Of a stretch of 30,789 nucleotides of DNA, positions 1-7,223 are shown one piece after another (position 1 is the first letter of the stretch; each line of letters opens with the position of its first letter). The position numbers and the translations under genes were made by a program. Origin of the DNA: JANWWM01 sp046719715 (lineage in GTDB: Bacteria > Bacteroidota > Chlorobiia > Chlorobiales > Thermochlorobacteraceae); NCBI GenBank assembly GCA_046719715.1, contig JBDNCJ010000035.1:1-30789 (forward strand). The letters are read 5' to 3'. The notes under the pieces are model-generated. The model made no database searches and had not been told where the DNA came from. It saw only the letters and a program-made list of their open reading frames with translations.

Positions 1-912
1 GCTGGCAAGGTCTTTGAGCGTTTTCATAATCTCATCGCGACTTTCTTTGGGTGCAGGAGGCGGCGTTTGTGCTTGGTTCATCATTTGATTGCCCATCGCG
101 AAACCTGCGCCCATCGCGGCAATTCCTGCGCCTTGATTTTTGGCAAGGTCAGGAATCGATTGTGCCATTTGAAATTGCGAGAATTGTTGAAGGTTGCCCG
201 CCATCTGCATCTGTGTCATTTTGTCGAGAAACTGCTCGACTTCGGGCGGCACGGTAACGCTCTCAATATGAAACTTGACGATTTCTAATCCGAGAAGTGC
301 GAAGTCGTTCATTAAGAGCGGCAGAATTTTATCTCCAAGTTCGTTAAAGTTTCGCGCCAAATCATAAACGGACACATTCGCCTCGCCGAGCGCGTCGGTA
401 AATTTGCTCACGACTTTCGGGCGGAGCGTTTCTTCAAGGTCTTGAATTTTTACAATCGGATTTGTGCCGCCAAATTCTTTAAGAAAGAGTTGTGCAGAAT
501 TCACGCGCAAGGAATAAACGCCGAAGGCACGCACGCGCACTTGTTTGAGTTCAGGGTCGCGCACGATAATCGGGTTTGGTGTTCCCCATTTAAGGTTCGT
601 GAATTGGCGCATGGAAACGAAATACACATCGCTTTTGAACGGCGATTGAAAGCCGAACTTCCAGCCTTTGAGTTTTGTCAGAATCGGAATATTCTCTGTA
701 ACGAGTTCATAGCGACCAGGAACGAAGACATCGGCGATTTGTCCTTCGTTCATAAAGATGGCGTTTTGCGATTCACGCACGGTGAGTTGCGCGCCATACT
801 TGATGTCTTTTTGTGCGTCGGGAAACTTCCAGATGACGGTGTCGCGGGTTTCATCGACCCATTCGATGACTTCGAGCAGTTCGTTTTTGAGAAAGTTCAA
901 GATAGGTGGCAT
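1..912 (-). CDS. SPFH-domain protein (YdjI/virion-core-like), 3' end outside window
   Basis: I translated this open frame directly from the minus strand; it runs off the window edge after 304 codons. The protein starts MPPILNFLKNELLEVIEW and continues with an SPFH (stomatin/prohibitin-like) region over roughly residues 25-235, including a run resembling QVRVRAFGVYSLRV and a segment with FHIESVTVPPEV. A glycine/alanine/methionine-rich stretch follows (AGIAAMGAGFAMGNQMM) and then a proline-rich linker, which is typical of bacterial SPFH proteins that carry a C-terminal zinc ribbon or short adaptor; that part is missing here. The family forms membrane-associated oligomers, often linked to envelope stress or phage shock, but no precise role can be read from this sequence. 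It lies 55 bases downstream of the cobalamin-binding gene on the same strand and may be cotranscribed with it. The ATG at 910-912 is chosen because the SPFH N-terminus begins there; no strong ribosome-binding site is visible. Confidence 0.85.
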   Translation of the reverse strand, partial: MPPILNFLKNELLEVIEWVDETRDTVIWKFPDAQKDIKYGAQLTVRESQNAIFMNEGQIADVFVPGRYELVTENIPILTKLKGWKFGFQSPFKSDVYFVSMRQFTNLKWGTPNPIIVRDPELKQVRVRAFGVYSLRVNSAQLFLKEFGGTNPIVKIQDLEETLRPKVVSKFTDALGEANVSVYDLARNFNELGDKILPLLMNDFALLGLEIVKFHIESVTVPPEVEQFLDKMTQMQMAGNLQQFSQFQMAQSIPDLAKNQGAGIAAMGAGFAMGNQMMNQAQTPPPAPKESRDEIMKTLKDLAS

Positions 913-967
913 GTGCGTCCAGAGAGTTTGTGTTACAGAAAAAAAATGAAGAGTGAAATGTGAATAA

Positions 968-1918
968 TTAAGCGCCAGCAGGAATAAGCGTTTCAGGGAG
1001 TTTTTCCCATAAGCCGCTTTTTGCCGCGCGTTCGAGTTCTGATGTAAATATCGAGCCGTGATGAATCAAGCCTGCAAGCATCGGCAAGCATTCGGTTAGA
1101 AGTCGCGGGCTTGAACGATTGAAATACGCATTGCCGTCGCAGAGATAAACACGACCGTTTTTGACGGCGTTGAGCGTGCGCCATTCAGGTTTTGAAGTGA
1201 GCAGATGCAAATCTTGTTTTGTCTGCGGAAGTTTGAATCCGCACGGTGCGATGATAATCACGTCGGGATTGGCAAGGCAGAGTTCGTGCAGTTGAATCAC
1301 GAAGGATTTTTCGCCGGGTTTTCCGAACACGGGAATGCCGCCAGCACTCTCGATGAGTTCGGGCATCCAATTTGCACCGACGAAGAGCGGCTCAATCCAT
1401 TCAATAATGGCTACACGCGGTTTGAGGGATAAATCGTTGATTTTGGCGCGCACTTCTTCAATCGTCGTGGTCATGGTTTCAAGGAGTGGCGTGGAGTCAG
1501 CATCAATGGCACGCGCGACACGGCGCACATCTTCGAAAATTTCCGAGAGCGATGTCGGATTCAGGGAGACGAGTCGAACGTCTTTCTTTAGCAAAGTGCA
1601 AACGGCTTCTTTGACGTCGTCAAATGTAACGGCGCACACATCGCACTGCTCTTGGGTGATAATCACATCGGGTTGAAGTTCCGCCACAAGTGAATGATTC
1701 ACATCATAAAGGCTCAATGACAAGCGCACACGCTCTTGCACCTCGAGATGAATCAAGTCGGAACGCGCATGATAGTTGATATGGCTTCGAGTTAAGACGG
1801 GGAGATGTCGGATAGACGGCGGATAATCGCATTCGTGTGAGATGCCAACAAGGTCGGTACTTCTGCCAAGTAGAGCGGTGATTTCCGTGCCGCTGGCTAA
1901 GAGTGAAGCAATGCGCAT
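968..1918 (-). CDS. Cobalamin-binding (BtuF-like) periplasmic-binding-fold protein
   Basis: The 316-residue product has the two-lobed fold of the iron/B12 substrate-binding family (PF01497). The N-terminus MRIASLLASGTEITALLG, then LVGISHECDYPP, TQEQCDVCAV near residue 90 and the C-terminal lobe with VFGKPGEK and PDVIIIAPCGF match the subgroup annotated as cobalamin-binding protein. No signal peptide is visible: the chain goes straight into the first beta-alpha unit, so this may act in the cytoplasm or as a B12-associated enzyme-like protein rather than as a classical periplasmic receptor. No BtuC/BtuD permease or ATPase genes are next to it. It starts 11 bases after the stop of an Uma2 gene and probably sits at the tail of the nuo transcript. 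The Cys-rich CDVC motif could bind a metal or cobalamin; that is inference. Confidence 0.85.
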   Translation of the reverse strand: MRIASLLASGTEITALLGRSTDLVGISHECDYPPSIRHLPVLTRSHINYHARSDLIHLEVQERVRLSLSLYDVNHSLVAELQPDVIITQEQCDVCAVTFDDVKEAVCTLLKKDVRLVSLNPTSLSEIFEDVRRVARAIDADSTPLLETMTTTIEEVRAKINDLSLKPRVAIIEWIEPLFVGANWMPELIESAGGIPVFGKPGEKSFVIQLHELCLANPDVIIIAPCGFKLPQTKQDLHLLTSKPEWRTLNAVKNGRVYLCDGNAYFNRSSPRLLTECLPMLAGLIHHGSIFTSELERAAKSGLWEKLPETLIPAGA

Positions 1919-1929
1919 GTTAGGTCAGA

Positions 1930-2490
1930 TTAAATTTCAGCGTCAGCATAAACGTCTTGTAAAGAAATTTGAACGCCAATTGATTCAAGCGAAAGTGCAT
2001 CTTCAGGCTTACTCAACACCACATATCGCCACTCGTTGGAAGTGATTTTGTGAAAATGCTCAATGCGCATTTCATTTTGCGAGACGAGAATGTAGTCTTG
2101 AAGCGAGGGCAGGTATTGATAGCACTCGAACTTTTTTCCTCTATCAAAGGCTTCGGTGGAGTCGGAAAGAACTTCGACGACAACGGTTGCATCAGCGGCA
2201 ACATCATCTTCAATGAACGGTTCTTTGCCACAAATAACGGCGATGTCGGGGTAGAAGTATCGCTCTGCAGATGCAATCCAGACGCGCATATCGTTCATAA
2301 ACGGCTTGCAAGGTTTGCCGCGCAACTTCTCGTTCAGAAAGGAGGCAATGTTGAGAGAAAGAAGGTTGTGCTTGCGCGACGCGCCCGCCATGAGGCGGAG
2401 TTCGCCGCCGTGATATTCGTGCCGCTCTTCGGATTGACGCTCAAAGGCGAGATACTCAGCAGCAGTCAGATGTGTTTTCTCAGCAATCAT
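1930..2490 (-). CDS. Uma2-family PD-(D/E)XK endonuclease, copy A
   Basis: The 186-residue product is a member of the Uma2 (DUF820) family of predicted restriction-like nucleases. The family core is visible: HEYHGGE near residues 25-30, PDIAVI with Asp82, VVVEVLSDSTEAFDRGKK with Glu106 and Lys119/120, then a YILVS strand. The PD-(D/E)XK residues are all present, so the protein looks active. The family is common and highly expanded in cyanobacteria, Chlorobi and Deinococcus-like genomes; its targets are not established. The start codon directly abuts the nuoE stop codon with no intervening base, so the two genes must be translated from one message. It occupies the position where nuoF is usually found. 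Confidence 0.9.
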   Translation of the reverse strand: MIAEKTHLTAAEYLAFERQSEERHEYHGGELRLMAGASRKHNLLSLNIASFLNEKLRGKPCKPFMNDMRVWIASAERYFYPDIAVICGKEPFIEDDVAADATVVVEVLSDSTEAFDRGKKFECYQYLPSLQDYILVSQNEMRIEHFHKITSNEWRYVVLSKPEDALSLESIGVQISLQDVYADAEI

Positions 2491-3099
2491 TTACAGTCCG
2501 CGTTCTTTCAAAAAGGCTTTGAGTTTGTCGAGCGTTAAGTTCTCAACATACTCGTAATTATTCACCTGCATGGCAGGCGCAGTGCCACAGCTGCCCAAGC
2601 ATTCAGCTTCTTCAAGCGAAAGCGCGCCGTCGGGCGTCACGTCGCCGTTGCCAATGTTGTAAGTTTTTTTGAGATAATTGTAAATCTCGTAGCCGCCGCA
2701 AAGCATGCAGGAAATGTTTGTGCAAACGGCGAGATGCGTTTTGCCGACGGGCTTTTTCCAATACATTGTGTAGAAGCTTGCCACGCCTTGCACGTCGGCG
2801 CGCGGCATGGGAATCGTATCGGCGACGAGGTTCATCGCTTCAATCGAAAGCCAGCCGAATTTTTCCTGTGCATACCATAGTGCGCGCATCACCGCTGATT
2901 CCTTAGTAGGATAGCGTGAGACATATTCAGCGATTTTTTGTTTATCGGCTTCGGTGAAAACAATTTTTGAAGGGTCTTCGGCGTGAAGTGCATGAAAAGA
3001 TTGAACCCCTGTTGAGGGTTCTAGACTATCGCCGTGCGTACCTTCTGAAAAACGTTGCTGTTTGCCGTTGTGGTGACCGTTTCCGTTGGTGTTTGACAT
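2491..3099 (-). CDS. nuoE: NADH-quinone oxidoreductase subunit E (NuoE)
   Basis: NuoE is the thioredoxin-fold [2Fe-2S] subunit of the complex I NADH-input module. The N1a cluster ligands are visible as Cys126 and Cys131 (CTNISC) and Cys167 and Cys171 (CLGSC), with the expected Cx4C...Cx3C spacing. The helical N-terminal part includes ESAVMRALWYAQEKFGWLS and ADVQGVASFY. At 202 residues it is longer than the usual 160-170 because of a hydrophilic N-terminal extension of about 45 residues rich in Asn, Gly and His (GNGHHNGKQQ). It lies 28 bases downstream of nuoD. Its usual partner nuoF, which carries FMN and the NADH site, is not next to it and not elsewhere in the window. Confidence 0.95.
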   Translation of the reverse strand: MSNTNGNGHHNGKQQRFSEGTHGDSLEPSTGVQSFHALHAEDPSKIVFTEADKQKIAEYVSRYPTKESAVMRALWYAQEKFGWLSIEAMNLVADTIPMPRADVQGVASFYTMYWKKPVGKTHLAVCTNISCMLCGGYEIYNYLKKTYNIGNGDVTPDGALSLEEAECLGSCGTAPAMQVNNYEYVENLTLDKLKAFLKERGL

Positions 3100-3127
3100 A
3101 CTGCAAGAATTTTTTTGTTAGATAGAA

Positions 3128-4444
3128 TCACTTATCCGCTTCGCCCATCACGGGGTCAATCGAGCCGATATTGACAACGACGTCTGCAATCACACCGCCT
3201 TCAACCAAGTGCGGCAATACTTGAAGGTTGCAGAATGAAGGACTGCGAATTTTCATGCGCCAAGGGAAGCCGCTACCGTCGGATTGAATGTAAAATCCAA
3301 GTTCGCCTTTCGGGGCTTCAATCGCGTGATAGACTTCGCCCTTCGGCAACTCTAACCCCTCGTGCGTCATCATAAAATCGTGAATGAGCGACTCCATCGA
3401 GTGGTAAATCTCGCCTTTCCAAGCATGGGTTTGTTTGGCGTTATCGACGCGCACGTCGCCTTTGGGCATTTTGCGCAAGCATTGTTCAATGAGTCGGACG
3501 CTCTCTTCCATCTCGTTCATGCGCACAAGGTAGCGTGCAAAGCAGTCGCCGTTTTCGGCGGTCGGCACATCGAAGTCTAAATCCTTGTAAGCAAGGTATG
3601 GTTCGGCTTTACGAATGTCGTAAGCGACGCCGCTGGCGCGAAGGTTCGGACCGGTGAAGCCGAGAGCGATGGCATCGTTTTTGGAAATCACTCCGACGCC
3701 TTCCATGCGCTCGACGAAAATTCGATTGCGGTCTAAAAGTCCGCGCCACTCCTTGATTTTCGGACGAAACTCTTTGAGCCAAGTTTTAACGAATTGCACC
3801 GTTTCGTTTGAGATGTCGCTGGCGACGCCGCCGACACGGCAATGCGAAATCGTAAATCGTGCGCCCGTAAGTTGGTCGAAGAAATCATAAATTTTTTCAC
3901 GCTCTTGAAATGTCCAAAGGAACATTGAGACTGCACCGGTATCCATCACCATCGTGCCGAGCCAAAGGAGGTGCGACGAAATACGTGCAATTTCACAAGC
4001 CAGTGTGCGGATATAAACCGCCCGTTCTGGAACTTGAATGCCCGCCAATTTTTCAACCGCTAAACACATCGCCGTGTTGTTGGAATAAGGCGACATATAG
4101 TCCAATCGGTCGCTGTAAGGCATCCACTCGTAAAAGGTTTTGTTCTCGGCAAGTTTTTCCATCGCGCGATGCAAGTAGCCGAGTTCAGGCACGGCACTGA
4201 GCACCGTTTCGCCGTCGAGTTTGAGCGCGACGCGCAAAACGCCGTGTGTGGCGGGGTGTTGCGGACCCATGTTCAAAATCATGGTGGAATCGAGTGGGTC
4301 GTCGTCGGAAAAGGTCGTGTCGCGGTCTTCAAGCGTTTGATAAATTTTTTCTTGACGCTCGACGAGGCGGGCGGCTCTGTCTTTTTGAGGCTTGGCAAGT
4401 TGCTCAATGCCGTCGGCAAATTCAGGTTCAGCGTGTAACGACAT
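3128..4444 (-). CDS. nuoD: NADH-quinone oxidoreductase subunit D (NuoD, 49 kDa)
   Basis: The 438-residue product is the large quinone-site subunit of the complex I peripheral arm. The signature NMGPQHPATHGVLR lies at residues 58-71; its His residues face the quinone site. It is followed by ELGYLHRAMEKLAE, the DRLDYMSPYSNN region, GGVASDIS and the C-terminal GSIDPVMGEADK. The length fits the family apart from a charged N-terminal extension of about 50 residues. I place the start at the ATG at 4442-4444 (MSLHAEPEF); an in-frame GTG lies three codons upstream at 4453. It is 20 bases downstream of an Uma2 gene and is separated by that gene from nuoC, whereas the two are normally adjacent or fused. 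Confidence 0.95.
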   Translation of the reverse strand: MSLHAEPEFADGIEQLAKPQKDRAARLVERQEKIYQTLEDRDTTFSDDDPLDSTMILNMGPQHPATHGVLRVALKLDGETVLSAVPELGYLHRAMEKLAENKTFYEWMPYSDRLDYMSPYSNNTAMCLAVEKLAGIQVPERAVYIRTLACEIARISSHLLWLGTMVMDTGAVSMFLWTFQEREKIYDFFDQLTGARFTISHCRVGGVASDISNETVQFVKTWLKEFRPKIKEWRGLLDRNRIFVERMEGVGVISKNDAIALGFTGPNLRASGVAYDIRKAEPYLAYKDLDFDVPTAENGDCFARYLVRMNEMEESVRLIEQCLRKMPKGDVRVDNAKQTHAWKGEIYHSMESLIHDFMMTHEGLELPKGEVYHAIEAPKGELGFYIQSDGSGFPWRMKIRSPSFCNLQVLPHLVEGGVIADVVVNIGSIDPVMGEADK

Positions 4445-4464
4445 ACAACACACAGAGTTTTGAA

Positions 4465-5124
4465 TTATTGAAAAATAGAGTGAAGGTTCAGTTCAAATGT
4501 TTTTGCGTTTGCAAAATCGTAGCGAAGCGTATCCTCTTTTGAATAGACTTCAACCATATCGTAGCCTTCTTTCGTGAGGCGATAAAGTTCAATTTGCTCC
4601 GCGTCGGGCGAGACAATCCAATACGACGGAATTTTCGCTTCTTGATAAATGCGAAACTTGGTTTGTCGGTCTCGCTTGATGCTCGATTTCGAGAGGATTT
4701 CCACAACCAGATCTGCATAGCCAACAATCTCAGTGGTTTTGGCACGCGAGGCGTGTTCTTTGGAAAGGAAGATAATGTCGGGCTGTGTGATGTGGTTACC
4801 GAGCCTCAAGTCCGTTGGTGTTCCAAAGACTTCACCGAGCTCATGTTGGTCGACGAAATTTGAGAGCGCGACGATAAGTCGGCTTTGAATGCGTTGATGA
4901 ATAATCGCGGTTGGCATATCAAAAATAACGGTTGCGCCTTTTGGGACGGAGACGTTCTCGGGCGTGGCGCGCACAACGATGTCGCCATTGAGAAACTCGA
5001 TGAAGTCGAAGCCGCCCTCGTCGGAGTGCATCGATTCATAAAATTTGCGTTGTCGCTCGAGCCAAGCCTTCGAGCGAAGTTTGGTGCGCGCTTTTGGGGC
5101 TGAAAGTTGGTGAGATGTAGCCAT
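4465..5124 (-). CDS. Uma2-family PD-(D/E)XK endonuclease, copy B
   Basis: The 219-residue product is a second Uma2 (DUF820) family nuclease. The core motifs are PDIIFL with Asp116, LVVEILSKSS with Glu142, then DRQTKFRIYQEA with Lys156, and YWIVSPDAEQIELY. The PD-(D/E)XK set is complete. It differs widely from copies A and C, including a longer N-terminus rich in Lys and Arg (residues 11-27), so the three are not recent duplicates of each other. It lies 14 bases after the nuoC stop and 20 bases before nuoD, splitting a pair of complex I genes whose order is highly conserved across bacteria. Confidence 0.9.
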   Translation of the reverse strand: MATSHQLSAPKARTKLRSKAWLERQRKFYESMHSDEGGFDFIEFLNGDIVVRATPENVSVPKGATVIFDMPTAIIHQRIQSRLIVALSNFVDQHELGEVFGTPTDLRLGNHITQPDIIFLSKEHASRAKTTEIVGYADLVVEILSKSSIKRDRQTKFRIYQEAKIPSYWIVSPDAEQIELYRLTKEGYDMVEVYSKEDTLRYDFANAKTFELNLHSIFQ

Positions 5125-5138
5125 CGTGCAAGTCTGAT

Positions 5139-5672
5139 TCAGATTCTTTCGCCGCTGTTAAATCGCTCGGCGGCATGCTTATTTTGTGCCCGTTCATCAA
5201 GTTCAGGAAGCGGAATGCTTCCGGGGACGCCAATCAATGGAAAATCTTTGCGAAGCGGATAGTATTCGAAATCTTCGGGCATATACATTCGGCGCAAGTC
5301 GGGGTGTCCATCGAAACGAATGCCATACATATCGTAGGTTTCACGCTCGTGCCAATTTGCACCTTTCCAAACGCTCGTTACACTGGGAACGACGGGATTA
5401 TCTTCTTCGACGCGCACTTTGAGGCGCAGTCGCAGGTGCTTGTCGAGGTTGGTTAAATTGTATATCACCTCAAAGCGTTCTTCTTCGGTAAAGCGGTCGG
5501 CGCCACAAATGTCGGCACAGTAGTTAAAGCCGTGTTCTTCTTTCAAGGCTTTGCAAACTTCAACAATAGACTCGGTTCGAATGAGAAGCGTAGTTTCACC
5601 CTTGAAGGTGATGACTTCCTTAATAGCGCCATCAAATTTGAGGCGTAGTGATTGAACGATTTCGTCGATCAT
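5139..5672 (-). CDS. nuoC: NADH-quinone oxidoreductase subunit C (NuoC, 30 kDa)
   Basis: The 177-residue product carries the 30 kDa subunit signature at about residues 108-133 (WHERETYDMYGIRFDGH, then DLRRMYMPEDFEYYPLRKDFPL). The N-terminal half with FNYCADICGADR and FEVIYNLTNL also fits. It is a peripheral-arm subunit that docks with NuoD and NuoB and carries no cofactor. Its start codon overlaps the nuoB stop by four bases, so translation is probably coupled. The length is typical of stand-alone NuoC rather than a NuoCD fusion. Confidence 0.95.
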   Translation of the reverse strand: MIDEIVQSLRLKFDGAIKEVITFKGETTLLIRTESIVEVCKALKEEHGFNYCADICGADRFTEEERFEVIYNLTNLDKHLRLRLKVRVEEDNPVVPSVTSVWKGANWHERETYDMYGIRFDGHPDLRRMYMPEDFEYYPLRKDFPLIGVPGSIPLPELDERAQNKHAAERFNSGERI

Positions 5673-6220
5673 TTTTGCAAAATGAGTTTTTCTTTGTTCG
5701 TCTGCCTGTCGAGTTTCAGTTGAGCCTCTTCTGAAAGCAGTGCATCACGGAAAGTATGTTTCTCGCCTTTAATTTTTTCTTGAATTTCCATCAAAGCATG
5801 AATCACCGCGTCGGGGCGAGGCGGACAGCCGGGCACATACACATCAACAGGAATGAACTGGTCAATGCCCTGCACCACAGGATACGAGCGGAACATGCCA
5901 CCCGATGAACTGCACGCACCCATAGCAATGCACCATTTCGGTTCGGGCATTTGGTCCCAAATTTTCTTGACGGCATGCGCCATTTTGTAAGTAACTGTGC
6001 CGGCGACAATCATCAGGTCGGATTGGCGCGGCGAAAAGCGAAAGACTTCTGAACCGAATCGTGAGACGTCGTAGCGCGGACCTGCCATCGCCATCATTTC
6101 AATCGCACAACATGAAAGTCCCATCGGCATGGGCCAAAGTGAATTGGCGCGCGCCCAGTTTGTTAGCGCGTCGAGCGTCGTGGTAAGAAAACCGTCGCCA
6201 AAAGGATTATTGTTCGCCAT
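5669..6220 (-). CDS. nuoB: NADH-quinone oxidoreductase subunit B (NuoB)
   Basis: NuoB (PSST) carries the terminal [4Fe-4S] cluster N2 that passes electrons to quinone. All four ligands are visible: adjacent Cys37 and Cys38 (GLSCCAIEMM), Cys103 (MGACSSSGG) and Cys132 (VPGCPPRP). The 183-residue length is typical, with a C-terminal extension rich in Lys, Gln and Leu. It starts 41 bases after nuoA and overlaps nuoC by four bases, so the nuoA-nuoB-nuoC block keeps the canonical order. Confidence 0.97.
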   Translation of the reverse strand: MANNNPFGDGFLTTTLDALTNWARANSLWPMPMGLSCCAIEMMAMAGPRYDVSRFGSEVFRFSPRQSDLMIVAGTVTYKMAHAVKKIWDQMPEPKWCIAMGACSSSGGMFRSYPVVQGIDQFIPVDVYVPGCPPRPDAVIHALMEIQEKIKGEKHTFRDALLSEEAQLKLDRQTNKEKLILQK

Positions 6221-6261
6221 CGTTTTACAAAGTTAAATGGTTGAATAAAACCTCTTCAAAT

Positions 6262-6618
6262 CTAATCCCACTCCAAGCCGCCTTTGCGAAGAATGTAGTA
6301 GTAGCCCGCAAGGAGCAACAGCCCGAAGGTGAGCATTGGGATAAGCCCCGCAATCCCAAACTCACGAAAACTCACCGCCCACGGATACATAAAAATCACT
6401 TCGATATCGAAAATGATGAACAGCATCGCCACAAGGTAATACTTCACGGAGACGCGTTGCTTTGCCGCTCCCACAGGTTCTAAACCCGACTCATAACTTG
6501 TGAGTTTTTGTTTTGTGCGCCGCTTGACCCCAATAAAAACGCCCAAACTCGAGAGCAACAGCCCAAGCAAAATGGCAATGCCGATTTGAATGAAAATGGG
6601 AAGGTAGGATTCTATCAT
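6262..6618 (-). CDS. nuoA: NADH-quinone oxidoreductase subunit A (NuoA)
   Basis: The 118-residue membrane protein has three transmembrane segments at about residues 5-30, 60-82 and 88-110. It shows the NuoA hallmarks: the loop KLTSYESGLEPVG at 38-50 and FDIEVIFMYPWA at 70-81 with its conserved acidic residues. NuoA sits at the junction of the membrane arm and the quinone site. An 83-base gap separates it from the upstream Uma2 gene, the largest gap inside this cluster, so an internal promoter could lie there; I saw no clear one. Confidence 0.96.
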   Translation of the reverse strand: MIESYLPIFIQIGIAILLGLLLSSLGVFIGVKRRTKQKLTSYESGLEPVGAAKQRVSVKYYLVAMLFIIFDIEVIFMYPWAVSFREFGIAGLIPMLTFGLLLLAGYYYILRKGGLEWD

Positions 6619-6701
6619 ACTGCTTCGCGGTTTGTGTGAACTTAATGAGAGACAAAGGTAAGAGAAACAACCTGCTTCTCAAACGGGGGCGATACAGCGC
6701 G

Positions 6702-7205
6702 TTAAAATTCTTCTTGAAAAATCTCCGACACTGAAAGCCGAATCCCCGTTGCTTCATCGTAGAGCTCGCCCGATGAAAACACTTTCGGTTTTTGATTAGG
6801 TAAAAAAATTGCAATCGTTTCAATGAACGGTTGAACAAGCCACACGGATTTAATTCCTGCGTTGAAGTAGCGTGTGAGTTTTTCATCAAAATTCTCCAAG
6901 CCTTGTGTGCCTGAAAGAATTTCAATCACCGTGATTGGCATTTCCGTCATGCGCTTTTCATCGTGTTGCCAATCAATTTTGCGCTTATTAAAAATGACAA
7001 TGTCGGGCGTGGCGCGCGGCGAAAGGTCAAGCGTGATTTCGCTTCCGACCATGAACTTTTTCTCTGCTAAAAGCAAAGCAACCAATTTGGATTGAAGGAT
7101 TCCATGATTGAGGCTCGGCATTGGTTTTCCCCTTTCTTTTTCGTAGTCCGAAACGCTTAATTCGGCAAGCGTCTCTACGGCTTCGACATGTTCCACGTTT
7201 TCCAT
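6702..7205 (-). CDS. Uma2-family PD-(D/E)XK endonuclease, copy C
   Basis: The 167-residue product is a third Uma2 (DUF820) nuclease. Core residues are ATPDIVIF with Asp68, ITVIEILSGT with Glu95 and NFDEKLTRYF with Lys109, followed by SVWLVQP. The PD-(D/E)XK set is complete. It is shorter at the N-terminus than copies A and B and clearly divergent from both. It lies 18 bases after nuoG and separates nuoG from nuoA. Confidence 0.88.
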   Translation of the reverse strand: MENVEHVEAVETLAELSVSDYEKERGKPMPSLNHGILQSKLVALLLAEKKFMVGSEITLDLSPRATPDIVIFNKRKIDWQHDEKRMTEMPITVIEILSGTQGLENFDEKLTRYFNAGIKSVWLVQPFIETIAIFLPNQKPKVFSSGELYDEATGIRLSVSEIFQEEF

Positions 7206-7223
7206 CAGTCCCTCCCAGTTTAT

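Noticed and set aside
442..963. Open frame of 173 codons on the plus strand
   Set aside because: It is antisense to the SPFH protein gene, whose minus-strand translation shows a clear SPFH domain; the plus-strand product resembles nothing.
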